From CBDCNH01 sp965219015 (GTDB lineage: Bacteria; Pseudomonadota; Alphaproteobacteria; Rhodobacterales; Rhodobacteraceae), in the NCBI GenBank assembly GCA_965219015.1, contig CBDCNH010000005.1, forward strand, positions 124,001 to 188,000: a stretch of 64,000 nt of DNA, read 5' to 3'. The notes beneath the pieces were generated by a model. The model was not told the origin of the DNA and ran no database searches. It saw nothing but the letters and a program-made list of their open reading frames with translations. How positions within the stretch are numbered: the first letter of the stretch is position 1; every line of letters starts with the position of its first letter. Of this stretch, positions 27,409 to 36,034 are shown piece after piece. A program made the position numbers and the translations under genes.

Positions 27409-29475
27409 ATGCCCGAGAACGTGCTCTTCGATCCCCTTCTGCCGTGGCCGGTGATCGGCGTGGCGGCGGTGCTGATGCTCGCCGGGATCGCGGTCGCGGT
27501 CTGGCGGGGCCTCGGCGGCTGGTGGCTTCGCGGGATCGCGGCGGCGGTGATGCTCGTCGCGGTCGCCAACCCGTCGCTGCAGACCGAGGACCGCAAGCCC
27601 CAGTCCGACATCGTGCTTCTCGTCACCGACGCGACCGCGAGCCAGCGCATCGGCGACCGGCCGGCGCAGGCCGCGGCCGCGGTGGCGGCGGTGAAGGCGA
27701 AGCTCGCCGCGATGGACAACGTGGAGCTGCGCGAGGTGACGGTGCGCGACGCGCCGGGCGACGGCGGCACGCTCCTGATGACCGCGCTGTCGCAGCTCTT
27801 GGCCGAGGAGCCGCGCGCGCGGGTGGCGGGCGCGATCCTCGTGACCGACGGGCAGGCGCATGACCTCATGGCGGCGCCCGACATGCCGGCGCCGGTGCAG
27901 GTGCTCCTCACGGGGCACGCGACCGACTGGGACCGCCGGCTCATCGTCAAGAGCGCGCCGGCGTTCGCCATCCTCGGCGAGCCCGTGACGCTGACGCTGC
28001 GGGTCGAGGACCAGGGGCAGGTGCCAGCCTCGGCGGGGCCCGCGACGCTGTCGGTGTCGGTCGACGGCGGCGATCCCGAGACCACGCGCGTCCCCGTCGG
28101 CGAGGATCTCGAGATCCCTGTCACCCTGCCGCACGGGGGCATGAACGTGCTGCAATTCCAGGTGACGATGAGTGCGGGCGAGCTCACCGACCGCAACAAC
28201 GCCGCCGTGGTGCAGATCAACGGCGTGCGGGACCGGCTGCGGGTGCTCCTCGTCTCGGGAGAGCCCTACGCCGGGGAGCGGACCTGGCGGAACCTCCTGA
28301 AATCCGACAGCTCGGTCGATCTCGTACATTTCACCATCCTGCGCCCGCCCGAGAAGCAGGACGGCGTGCCGGTTTCGGAGCTGTCGCTCATCGCCTTCCC
28401 GACGCGTGAGCTCTTCGTCGACAAGATCGACGAGTTCGATCTCATCATCTTCGACCGCTACCGCCGCCGCGGCATCCTGCCGATGACGTACCTCGACAAC
28501 ATCAGAACTTACGTCGAGCAGGGCGGCGCGGTGCTGGTCGCCGCGGGGCCGGAGTACGGCTCGGCGGACAGCATCTACCGCTCGCCGCTGGGCGAGGTGC
28601 TGCCTGGCATGCCGAGCGCGCGCGTCCTCGAGGAGGGCTACACGCCGAAGGTCACGGACACCGGCGAGCGCCACCCCGTGACCGACACGCTCGAGGCGAT
28701 GCAGCCCGCGAAGCCCGACGGTAGCCCCGGCTGGGGGCGGTGGTTCCGTACCGTGGAGGTCGATCCGAGCGGCGGCGAGGTGCTGATGTCGGGCGCCGAG
28801 GGCAAGCCGCTCCTCGTCGTCAACCGCGTGGGCGAGGGCAGGGTGGCGCTCCTCGCGTCCGACCAGGCGTGGCTCTGGGGCCGCGGCGTCGAGGGCGGCG
28901 GGCCGCAGCTCGAGCTCCTGCGCCGCCTCGCGCACTGGATGATGAAGGAGCCCGAGCTCGAGGAGGAGGCGCTGGTGGCGACCGCCGACGGGCAGACGGT
29001 GCATCTCCTCCGTCGCTCGCTGAAGGAGGCGCCGCGCACCGTGACGATCACCGGGCCGGACGGCGCCGCGACCGAGGTGCCCCTCGTCGAGACCGAGCCC
29101 GGCCGCTACACCGCCGACTGGCAGGCCCCCGACATCGGGCTCTACCGGCTGACCGATGGCGAGAAGGACGCGGTGATCGCGCTCGGGCCGTCGGCGCCGC
29201 GCGAGTTCGAGGAGACTGTCGCCTCGCCCGAGCCGCTCGCGGCGGTGACGGCGGCGCATCGCGGCGGGGCGCTGGCGCTCGAGGACGGCATGCCCGACAT
29301 CCGCCGGGTCGCCGAGGGCCGCGCAGCCGCGGGCCGTGGCTGGATCGGCATCACGCCGCGGAACGCCTACCTCACCGCCGACATCCGGGTGAACCCGGTG
29401 CTGCCGTCGTGGTTGTTCCTCACGCTGGCGGCGCTGCTCTCCATCGGCGCGTGGCTCCGCGAGGGGCGGCGATAG
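27409..29475 (+). CDS. Large membrane protein with GATase1-like domain, last gene of the moxR operon
   Basis: 688-residue protein that starts directly after the previous stop. Two N-terminal helices ('WPVIGVAAVLMLAGIAVAVW', 'GIAAAVMLVAVANPSL') are followed by a VWA-like segment ('IVLLVTDATASQRIG', 'AGAILVTDGQAHDL'). Then come a beta-sandwich and a class I glutamine-amidotransferase-like fold ('LRVLLVSGEPYAGERTWRNL', 'YVEQGGAVLVAAGPEYG') without an evident catalytic cysteine. A single helix, 'SWLFLTLAALLSIGAWL', ends the protein. Topology suggests that most of it is periplasmic. It is a typical partner of DUF4159 proteins in alphaproteobacteria. Confidence 0.85.
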   Translation: MPENVLFDPLLPWPVIGVAAVLMLAGIAVAVWRGLGGWWLRGIAAAVMLVAVANPSLQTEDRKPQSDIVLLVTDATASQRIGDRPAQAAAAVAAVKAKLAAMDNVELREVTVRDAPGDGGTLLMTALSQLLAEEPRARVAGAILVTDGQAHDLMAAPDMPAPVQVLLTGHATDWDRRLIVKSAPAFAILGEPVTLTLRVEDQGQVPASAGPATLSVSVDGGDPETTRVPVGEDLEIPVTLPHGGMNVLQFQVTMSAGELTDRNNAAVVQINGVRDRLRVLLVSGEPYAGERTWRNLLKSDSSVDLVHFTILRPPEKQDGVPVSELSLIAFPTRELFVDKIDEFDLIIFDRYRRRGILPMTYLDNIRTYVEQGGAVLVAAGPEYGSADSIYRSPLGEVLPGMPSARVLEEGYTPKVTDTGERHPVTDTLEAMQPAKPDGSPGWGRWFRTVEVDPSGGEVLMSGAEGKPLLVVNRVGEGRVALLASDQAWLWGRGVEGGGPQLELLRRLAHWMMKEPELEEEALVATADGQTVHLLRRSLKEAPRTVTITGPDGAATEVPLVETEPGRYTADWQAPDIGLYRLTDGEKDAVIALGPSAPREFEETVASPEPLAAVTAAHRGGALALEDGMPDIRRVAEGRAAAGRGWIGITPRNAYLTADIRVNPVLPSWLFLTLAALLSIGAWLREGRR

Positions 29476-29478
29476 CGG

Positions 29479-29864
29479 TCAGGCTCCGGCAGGCGGTCTT
29501 GGAGCAGGGTGCGTCTTCCTTGTTGAAGCCCGCCGGGCTCCGGTCGAGGGTGTCGAGCACCCGCTCGGGGGGCCGGGAGAGCCGCGCGGCCCGACGACGA
29601 TGGGACGGTTGACGAGGACCGGATGCGCGACCATCGCGTCGCGGATGCCGCCCTCCGCGACGCCGGGCGCCGCAAGCCCGAGGTCCGCCGCCGGGGTTTC
29701 CTTGCAGCGGAGGTGATCGCGCGGCGTGGCGCCCGGTTGCGCGCTGAGGGCCTCGAGGGCCGGCCACGTCCGGCCTGTTTCGAAGTAAAGCACGATCGTC
29801 GGCGCGTCGCCGGAGGCTTGAGGATCGCAAGCCCGCTGCGCGACGTGCCGCAGCCGGGATTGGG
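29479..29864 (-). pseudogene. Decayed glutaredoxin-type arsenate reductase (arsC remnant)
   Basis: Minus-strand reading starts abruptly at the ArsC active-site motif 'NPGCGTSRSGLAIL' (AAT at 29861). After one missing base it continues as 'ASGDAPTIVLYFETGRTW' and 'GGIRDAMVAHPVLVNRPIVV' in a second frame. A further shift gives 'SRPPERVLDTLDRSPAGFNK' in a third. These match the full length of ArsC, from the catalytic cysteine loop to the C-terminal 'FTKEDG' region, but no frame is open throughout. The extreme N-terminus is missing and the gene is fused to the aqpS remnant. It cannot encode a working reductase. Confidence 0.85.
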
Positions 29865-30300
29865 GCCCTCACCGCGGGGTTGGCGCACGAGGTCGATGCG
29901 GTGGCCCGGCACGCGAGGCGATCTAGAGCCCGGCGACGGCCGGCGTCGCTTCTGGGCGGACGCGGAGTGCTGCGAGGATGGCCGCGTCAGGCCGAACATT
30001 GCGGAGCCCTCCGAGAACGCCTGGCCGGGTTTGTCACGCAGGCCGGCCGAGTCCCGCGGCACCGGCCCCGTCGAACATCAGGTGCGCGGCCCAGACCCCG
30101 GCGACCTCGCCCGCGACTTGCGCCGCGACGCAGGCCAGAGCCGTGCGCGCGCCGATCTCGCGCCGGAGCGCGATCGCGAGAGTCGCAGCGGAATTGACGT
30201 GCGCGCCGTGAGCGGCCCGAACATGGTGAGCACGACGCGCCCCGCGCCGGTAGGCAGGCCAGAGCGCTGCGGCGGCGGCTCGAGGCCGGCCTCCGGCATG
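29862..30300 (-). pseudogene. Decayed aquaglyceroporin (aqpS-like, MIP family remnant)
   Basis: Pieces of a MIP channel appear in order but in different frames on the minus strand: 'TGAGRVVLTMFGPLT', then (one base lost) 'GAHVNSAATLAIALRREIG' with the first NPA box changed to NSA, 'ACVAAQVAGEVAGVWAAHLM', 'GQAFSEGSAMFGL', and (shift) 'AILAALRVRPEATPAVAGL' followed by an in-frame TAG. The second NPA box is 'TASTSCANPAV'. The first helix and everything after the second NPA box are deleted; the latter deletion joins it to arsC. AqpS channels export arsenite in rhizobial arsR-aqpS-arsC operons, and the gene order here is the same. Confidence 0.8.
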
Positions 30301-30319
30301 GCGCCGCGCGCGCTGGGCG

Positions 30320-30614
30320 AGGCCCGCGAGCGGCTCGCAGACCTTCGGCGCGCTCTGGGAGCAGTCCGCGACGGGATAGCCGACGCGCGCCGCGATCCGG
30401 TCGACGACGGCGGCGCAGATCACCGAACGCCCATCGCGCCGGGATGCCACGAGCCCAGTATGGCCGAGAGCGTGCTCGGCGGCACGAGAAGCCGCCGCAT
30501 GAGGTCTCCCGCCGCGAGCCCCTCCGCGCCCGCTGCGACGAGCGGCCGGAACGCTTCGAGGCGGCCGTCTTGCGCGCTCGCCCCGAGGGCAGCGACCGCA
30601 GTTCCAATCCTCAC
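30320..30614 (-). pseudogene. Decayed ArsR-family repressor (arsR remnant)
   Basis: From the GTG at 30614 the minus strand reads 'AALGASAQDGRLEAFRPLV', 'GLAAGDLMRRL' and 'VPPSTLS', the winged-helix recognition region of ArsR proteins. It then breaks at about 30440-30460, where the expected HLxxLExA segment is missing. The next frame resumes with the wing 'GLVASRRDGRSVICAA' and the C-terminal 'VGYPVADCSQ'. A deletion plus frame change therefore splits the gene. It heads a dead arsR-aqpS-arsC unit. Confidence 0.8.
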
Positions 30615-30675
30615 ACGTCCAGGACAGTCGAAGCAGAGTGACGCCGCACGCCGCGACGGCCCGCCCGGGCGGTCG

Positions 30676-31374
30676 TCACCTTCGCCGGTCGAGCATGATC
30701 CGGCGCGACTCCGAGGCGAACTCGCGACGCAGGAGCGTGGCGACCGTGACCGCCGTGGCGCCGAGGAAGCCCCAGGGTCCGGCGAGCCAGCCGAGCGCGC
30801 CGAGGGCGAAGTAGACCGAGCGGAGGCCGCGGTTGAAGCTTCGCGCGGCGGTGATGTTGATCTCCGCGGCCTGGGCCGCGCGCGGGTAGGCGAGGGCGTC
30901 GGCGGGGTCGTTCGGCACGGCCGCCATCAGGATCGCGCAATAGCCGAAGAGCCGGTGCGCCCAGACGAACTTCAGGAACGCATGCGCGATCATCAGCACG
31001 ACGAGCAGCACCTTGACCTCGATCACCGCGGCGGCGGTGGTCACGCTGAAGTCGCCCGCCACGCCGGTGATCCGCTGCGGGTTGCCGACGATGGCGAGCC
31101 CGCCGCCGATGGCGATCATGCAGGCGGAGGCGAAAAACGCAGTGCCCTGGCGCAGGCTGTCGATGATCGAGGCGTCGAAGATGCGCGGCTGGCGGGTGAC
31201 GAACTCGTGCATCCAGTCGCGGCGGTAGTCCGCCATCAGCACCGCGACGGAGGGCAGATGCCGCGTGCCCCGTCCCTCGATGACCTCGCCGATGCCGAGC
31301 CAGCAGGCGAGGAACACCGCGAGCGCCGCCGCGTCGAGCCATCCGAAGCGCGCGAGTTCATCGAGGAGCGACAT
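30676..31374 (-). CDS. DUF599 family integral membrane protein
   Basis: 232-residue inner-membrane protein with about four helices and the DUF599 pattern: 'DAAALAVFLACWLGIGEVIE', 'RDWMHEFVTRQPRIFDASII', 'GTAFFASACMIAIGGGLAI', 'FLKFVWAHRLFGYCAILMAA' and 'AARSFNRGLRSVYFALGALG'. The family has no proven function. It is divergent from glcDEF with a 97-nt intergenic region and intact, unlike the ars remnants immediately downstream. Confidence 0.85.
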   Translation of the reverse strand: MSLLDELARFGWLDAAALAVFLACWLGIGEVIEGRGTRHLPSVAVLMADYRRDWMHEFVTRQPRIFDASIIDSLRQGTAFFASACMIAIGGGLAIVGNPQRITGVAGDFSVTTAAAVIEVKVLLVVLMIAHAFLKFVWAHRLFGYCAILMAAVPNDPADALAYPRAAQAAEINITAARSFNRGLRSVYFALGALGWLAGPWGFLGATAVTVATLLRREFASESRRIMLDRRR

Positions 31375-31414
31375 GACGCGACGCTAGCGCGGAGGGTCGC
31401 GCGAGGCCACGCCC

Positions 31415-31443
31415 TTGTCACATGGCCCCGGCGGCCCTACCAT
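31415..31443 (+). promoter_or_regulatory. Candidate sigma-70 promoter of glcDEF
   Basis: TTGTCA (31415-31420, five of six consensus bases) and TACCAT (31438-31443, four of six) are separated by 17 nt, 28 nt before the glcD ATG. Confidence 0.5.
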
Positions 31444-31471
31444 AGACGCTTCACGGACAGCGGAGCGCGTC

Positions 31472-32905
31472 ATGGACATGCCGATCCCGGATGCCGGCAT
31501 CGTCGCGCGCAAGGCGCGCATCGCGGAGCGGCTGCGGGGCGTGCTGCCGCCCGACGCCGTGATCGACGATGCCACCGAGACCCGCGCCTACGAATGCGAC
31601 GCGCTGACCGTCTACCGCTGCGCGCCGATGATCGCGGTGCTGCCGGCGAGCACGGCCGAGGTCGCCGCCGTCATGCGGATCTGCCACGAGGAGCGCGTGC
31701 CGGTGGTGCCGCGCGGCTCGGGCACCTCGCTCGCCGGGGGCTCCTTTCCGACGGCCGACTGCGTGCTGATCGGCACCGCGCGGCTCAACGCGGTCATCGA
31801 GACGGATTACGCCAACCGCTTCATACGCGTCGGCGCGGGGCGTACCAACCTGTCCGTGACGGGCGCGGTCGAGGCTGAGGAGTTCTTCTACGCCCCCGAT
31901 CCCTCGAGCCAGCTCGCCTGCGCCATCGCGGGCAACATCGCGATGAACTCGGGCGGCGCGCATTGCCTGAAGTACGGCGTGACGACGAACAACCTCCTCG
32001 GCGTGACGATGGTGCTGATGGACGGCACCGTCGTCGAGATCGGCGGCGCCCATCTCGACGCGCCGGGGCTCGACCTCCTCGGCGTCGTCTGCGGCTCGGA
32101 GGGGCAGCTCGGCGTCGTCACCGAGGCGACGCTCCGCATCCTCAGGAAGCCCGAGGGCGCGCGGCCGGTGCTCATCGCCTTTGCGAGCTCCGAGGTCGCC
32201 GGCGCCTGCGTCAGCGACATCATCCGCGCGGGCGTGCTGCCCGTCGCCATCGAGTTCATGGACCGCCCCTGCATCCGCGCCTGCGAGGCCTTCGCGCACG
32301 CGGGCTACCCGGACTGTGAGGCGCTGCTGATCGTCGAGGTCGAGGGCTCGGCCACCGAGATCGACGCGCAGATCGCGCTCATCGAGGGCATCGCGCGGCG
32401 CCACGACCCCGTTGAGTTCCGCCAGAGCCGGTCCGAGGCAGAGGCGAAGCGCATCTGGCTTGGCCGCAAGTCCGCGTTCGGCGCGATGGGGCAGATCGCC
32501 GACTACATCTGTCTCGACGGCACCATCCCGGTCTCGGCGCTGCCGCTGGTGCTGCGCCGGATCGGCGAGATGTCGGCGGAGTTCGGGCTCGACGTGGCGA
32601 ACGTGTTCCATGCAGGCGACGGCAACATGCACCCGCTCATCCTCTTCGACGCCAACAAGCCCGGCGACATCGAGCTCAGCGAGCGCTTCGGTGCGGAGAT
32701 CCTGAAGCTCTGCGTCGAGGTCGGCGGTTGCCTGACCGGCGAGCACGGCGTCGGCATCGAGAAGCGCGACTTGATGGCGGTGCAGTTCACCGCCGCCGAC
32801 ATGGAGGCGCAGATGCGGGTGAAGGACGCCTTCGATCCCGACTGGCTCCTCAACCCCGCCAAGGTGTTCCCGCTCGGCGTGTCGGCCGGCCGGCGCGCGG
32901 CCTGA
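31472..32905 (+). CDS. glcD: Glycolate dehydrogenase FAD-linked subunit GlcD
   Basis: 477-residue FAD enzyme of the PCMH/FAD-oxidase C family, the catalytic subunit that oxidises glycolate to glyoxylate and passes electrons to GlcEF and the membrane. The FAD pyrophosphate loop is 'PVVPRGSGTSLAGGSFP', followed by 'CAIAGNIAMNSGGAHCLKYG' and the active-site region 'VFHAGDGNMHPLILFD' and 'GCLTGEHGVGIEKRDLM'. The ATG at 31472 is preferred; a second ATG lies two codons downstream. The stop overlaps the glcE start by one base. It is the first gene of a glcDEF operon with a good promoter. No glcC-type regulator is adjacent. Confidence 0.95.
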   Translation: MDMPIPDAGIVARKARIAERLRGVLPPDAVIDDATETRAYECDALTVYRCAPMIAVLPASTAEVAAVMRICHEERVPVVPRGSGTSLAGGSFPTADCVLIGTARLNAVIETDYANRFIRVGAGRTNLSVTGAVEAEEFFYAPDPSSQLACAIAGNIAMNSGGAHCLKYGVTTNNLLGVTMVLMDGTVVEIGGAHLDAPGLDLLGVVCGSEGQLGVVTEATLRILRKPEGARPVLIAFASSEVAGACVSDIIRAGVLPVAIEFMDRPCIRACEAFAHAGYPDCEALLIVEVEGSATEIDAQIALIEGIARRHDPVEFRQSRSEAEAKRIWLGRKSAFGAMGQIADYICLDGTIPVSALPLVLRRIGEMSAEFGLDVANVFHAGDGNMHPLILFDANKPGDIELSERFGAEILKLCVEVGGCLTGEHGVGIEKRDLMAVQFTAADMEAQMRVKDAFDPDWLLNPAKVFPLGVSAGRRAA

Positions 32906-34026
32906 TGCGAAGCGAGGCGGAGGTCGCCGAGGCGGTCCGCGCGAGCAACGGGCCTCTGCGGATCAGGGGTGGCGGCACGCGGCCGATCGGGCGGCCGGTC
33001 ATCGGCGCGGTGCTCGATCTCTCCGGTCTCGTCGGCATTTCGCTCTACGAGCCCGGCGCGCTGACTCTGGTGGCAGGCGCAGGCACGCCGGTGGCCGAGG
33101 TCGAGGCGGCGCTCGCGGCGGAGAACCAGCGGCTGCCGTTCGAGCCGGTGGACCACCGCGCGCTTCTCGGCACGGCGGGCGAGCCTACGCTCGGCGGCAT
33201 GGTCTCCGTCAACGCCTCGGGGCCGCGGCGCATCCAGGCGGGTGCCTGCCGCGACAGCATGATCGGGGTGCGCTTCGTCGACGGCACCGGGACGGTGGTG
33301 CGGAACGGCGGGCGGGTGATGAAGAACGTCACCGGCTACGACCTCGTGAAGCTGATGGCGGGGAGCCACGGCACGCTCGGCGTGCTGACCGAGGTGGCGT
33401 TCAAGGTGCTCCCGCGCCCGGAAGCGGCGGCGACGCTGACGCTGCAGGGGCTCGACGCGGCAGCGGCGGTCGCGGCGATGGCCGCGGCGCTCGGGAGCCC
33501 GTGGGAGGTGTCGGGAGCGGCACATGGCGACGGCCGGACGCAGCTGCGGCTCGAGGGCTTCCGGGGTGCGGTCGCGTACCGGGCCCGCCGCCTCGCGTCG
33601 GCGCTCGCGCCGTTCGGCACGGTCGCGGCCGAGCACGACCCCGAGGCGGTCGCCGACACCTGGGCCGGTATCCGCGACGTGCGCGCCTTTGCTGCGCGGC
33701 AGGGCGACGTGTGGCGCATCTCCGTGAAGCCGTCGGACGCGCCGCGCGCGATCGCCGGGCTCGGCGCCATCGAGACGCGGCTCGACTGGGGCGGCGGGCT
33801 CGTCTGGGCGCTGGTGCCGGAAGGCACCGACCTGCGCGCGTCCCTCGGCGCGCCCGGACACGCGACGCTGATCCGCGCCAGCGAGGCGACGCGCGCACGC
33901 CTTTCCGTGTTCCACCCCGAGCCGGCGCCCCTCGCCGCCATCGCGCGCAACCTCCGCGCCCGCTTCGACCCGCGCGGCATCCTCAACCCCGGCCTGATGG
34001 ATGCCGCGGAGCCGGTGGACGCATGA
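32905..34026 (+). CDS. glcE: Glycolate dehydrogenase subunit GlcE
   Basis: 373-residue second FAD-binding subunit. A shortened PCMH domain starts 'GPLRIRGGGTRPIGRP', with 'LGTAGEPTLGGMVSVNASGP' and the GlcE-typical 'RNGGRVMKNVTGYDLVKLMA'. It ends 'NLRARFDPRGILNPGLM'. It needs GlcD and GlcF for activity. The start is coupled to glcD by a one-base overlap. A 45-nt gap precedes glcF. The central part (about 190-290) is the variable region typical of GlcE. Confidence 0.94.
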   Translation: MRSEAEVAEAVRASNGPLRIRGGGTRPIGRPVIGAVLDLSGLVGISLYEPGALTLVAGAGTPVAEVEAALAAENQRLPFEPVDHRALLGTAGEPTLGGMVSVNASGPRRIQAGACRDSMIGVRFVDGTGTVVRNGGRVMKNVTGYDLVKLMAGSHGTLGVLTEVAFKVLPRPEAAATLTLQGLDAAAAVAAMAAALGSPWEVSGAAHGDGRTQLRLEGFRGAVAYRARRLASALAPFGTVAAEHDPEAVADTWAGIRDVRAFAARQGDVWRISVKPSDAPRAIAGLGAIETRLDWGGGLVWALVPEGTDLRASLGAPGHATLIRASEATRARLSVFHPEPAPLAAIARNLRARFDPRGILNPGLMDAAEPVDA

Positions 34027-34071
34027 GCACTGAGCACTGCCCCGCGGGCCGGCCGGACGCCCGCTGACCCG

Positions 34072-35358
34072 ATGCAGACCAGCTTCACCCCCGAGCAGCT
34101 CGCCGATCCCGCCACCGCGCAGTCGAACCGCATCCTGCGGACCTGCGTGCATTGCGGCTTCTGCACAGCGACCTGCCCGACCTACCAGGTGCTCGGCGAC
34201 GAGCTCGACAGCCCGCGGGGCCGCATCTACCTCATCAAGGACATGCTCGAGGGCGGCCGCCCTGCCGATGCCCGCACCGTCCGGCACATCGACCGCTGCC
34301 TGTCGTGCCTCGCCTGCGTGACGACCTGTCCCTCGGGGGTGGACTACATGCACCTCGTCGACCACGCCCGCGCCTACATCGAGCGCACCTACCGGCGGCC
34401 CTTCGGCGAGCGGATGCTGCGGCGGCTGCTGGCGGCGGTGCTGCCCTATCCGGGGCGCTTCCGGCTGGCGCTGCAGGGCGCGCGGCTCGCGCGGCCCTTC
34501 GCGCGCCTGGTGCCCGACGCGCGGCTCCGCGCGATGCTGACGATGGCGCCGCGCCGGATCGAGCGCGCCAGCCCGACCGACCGGCCGCAGGTGTTCCCGG
34601 CCGAGGGGGCGCGCCGGATGCGCGTGGCGCTGATGACCGGCTGCGCGCAGCGGACGCTCGACCCCGGCATCAACGCGGCGACGATCCGGCTCCTCACCCG
34701 CCTCGGCGCCGAGGTGGTGGTCGCGCGCGGCCAGGGCTGCTGCGGCGCGCTCACGCACCACATGGGTCGCACCGAGGACAGCCACGCCTTCGCCGCCGCC
34801 AACATCCACGCGTTCATGGCCGAGGTGCCCGCGGGACTCGACGCGGTGGTGATCAACACCTCGGGCTGCGGCACCACGGTGAAGGACTACGGCCACATCT
34901 TCCGGGGCGACGCGCTCGAGGCGGACGCCGCGCATGTCGCAAACCTCGCCGCCGACGTGAGCGAGGTGGTGGAGCGCCTCGGGTTGCCGGACTGTGCGCC
35001 GAAGGGCCTGCGCGTCGCCTACCACGCCGCCTGCTCGCTGCAGCACGGCCAGCAGATCAAGACGCTGCCGAAGGATCTCCTCCGCCGCGCCGGCTTCGAG
35101 GTGACGGAGCCCGCCGAGAGCCATCTCTGCTGCGGCTCGGCGGGCACCTACAACCTGATGCAGCCCGCCATCTCGGCCGAGCTGAAGGCGCGCAAGGTGG
35201 GGCACCTCATGGACCGCCGCCCGGACGTGATCGCGGCGGGCAACATCGGCTGTCTCATGCAGATCGCCTCCGCCGTGCCGGTGCCCGTGGTGCACACCGT
35301 GGCGCTCCTCGACTGGGCGACAGGCGGGCCCGCGCCGAAGGGGCTCGCGCCGCACTAG
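34072..35358 (+). CDS. glcF: Glycolate dehydrogenase iron-sulfur subunit GlcF
   Basis: 428-residue electron-transfer subunit. Two [4Fe-4S] ferredoxin-type motifs are complete: 'CVHCGFCTATCP' (C25-C28-C31-C35) and 'CLSCLACVTTCP' (C76-C79-C82-C86). Two CCG domains follow, with 'GQGCCGALTHHMG' and 'SHLCCGSAGTYNLMQP'. GlcF links the flavin subunits to the quinone pool at the membrane. It is the last gene of glcDEF. The trypsin-like pseudogene starts 29 nt downstream. Confidence 0.95.
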   Translation: MQTSFTPEQLADPATAQSNRILRTCVHCGFCTATCPTYQVLGDELDSPRGRIYLIKDMLEGGRPADARTVRHIDRCLSCLACVTTCPSGVDYMHLVDHARAYIERTYRRPFGERMLRRLLAAVLPYPGRFRLALQGARLARPFARLVPDARLRAMLTMAPRRIERASPTDRPQVFPAEGARRMRVALMTGCAQRTLDPGINAATIRLLTRLGAEVVVARGQGCCGALTHHMGRTEDSHAFAAANIHAFMAEVPAGLDAVVINTSGCGTTVKDYGHIFRGDALEADAAHVANLAADVSEVVERLGLPDCAPKGLRVAYHAACSLQHGQQIKTLPKDLLRRAGFEVTEPAESHLCCGSAGTYNLMQPAISAELKARKVGHLMDRRPDVIAAGNIGCLMQIASAVPVPVVHTVALLDWATGGPAPKGLAPH

Positions 35359-35386
35359 CGCCGCAATCGGCCGGCAGGCAGCGGCG

Positions 35387-36031
35387 ATGCGCGTCCTTGC
35401 CGCTGCCGCGGGGCTGTGGGACGCGGCGGGCGTGCTCGACCTCGGCGCGGCGGGCGCCTGCACGGCACCCTCGTCGGCCCCGACATCGTGCTCACCGCCG
35501 CGCACTGCCGTTAGGACCATCGCACCGGCGCGCGGCTCGACCCCGGAGCGATCACCTTCCGTCCGGGCGTCGAGCCGGGGCGGCCGCGCGTCGAGCGTCG
35601 TGGCATGGCCGCCGTCGTCGACCCCGGCTTCGCCTGCGACGGACCGCCCGGCCTCGCGCGGTCCGCCCGCGACGTCGCGCTCGTTCGGCTCGCGGCACCG
35701 ATCCCCGAGGGGCCGTTCGCCCGTCTCGCGGTGACGCCCGCGCCGCCGTCGCTGGCCATCGCGAGCGATGATGCCGGTCCCCGCGGCGACCTCGGCGTCA
35801 CCCCGGACTGCGGCGCGCTGCCAACCGCCGAGCCTGGCCTCATCGCGGGGGCCTGTGCCGTCCGCCCGGGCCGCCTCGGGCGCGCCGCTCCTCGCCGACG
35901 AGGGCGACCGGCTCGCCGTCGACGGCGTGGTCTTTGCGCGGCTCACGGCGGACGGCCGCGAGATCATGCGCGGCGCGGCGGTCGCGGGCCGCATCGTGGC
36001 GCTCGCGACGGCGCTGCCGCGGCGGCCCTGA
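35387..36031 (+). pseudogene. Decayed trypsin-like serine protease
   Basis: The plus strand carries the pieces of a chymotrypsin-fold protease in order: 'GVLDLGAAGACT', then (one base lost near 35463) 'GTLVGPDIVLTAAHC' with the catalytic histidine at 35503-35505. An in-frame TAG follows at 35512. Then come 'DHRTGARLDPGAITFRPGVE' and 'SARDVALVRLAAPIPEGPF' with the catalytic aspartate. Near 35875 an extra C moves the frame just before the serine motif 'ASGAPLLADEGDRLAVDG', and the gene ends at 36031. The lesions (two shifts and a stop) rule out a functional product. No clear signal peptide remains. Confidence 0.8.
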
Positions 36032-36034
36032 CCC

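Noticed and set aside
24622..29259. A continuous 1545-codon open frame antisense to the moxR operon
   Set aside because: Its product is Arg/His-rich low-complexity sequence, a mirror of codon bias in GC-rich DNA, and it lies opposite well-supported genes.
29479..30675. Short plus-strand open frames over the ars remnants
   Set aside because: They show no family resemblance and have no ribosome sites. The minus-strand pieces match ArsR, MIP and ArsC in a meaningful order.
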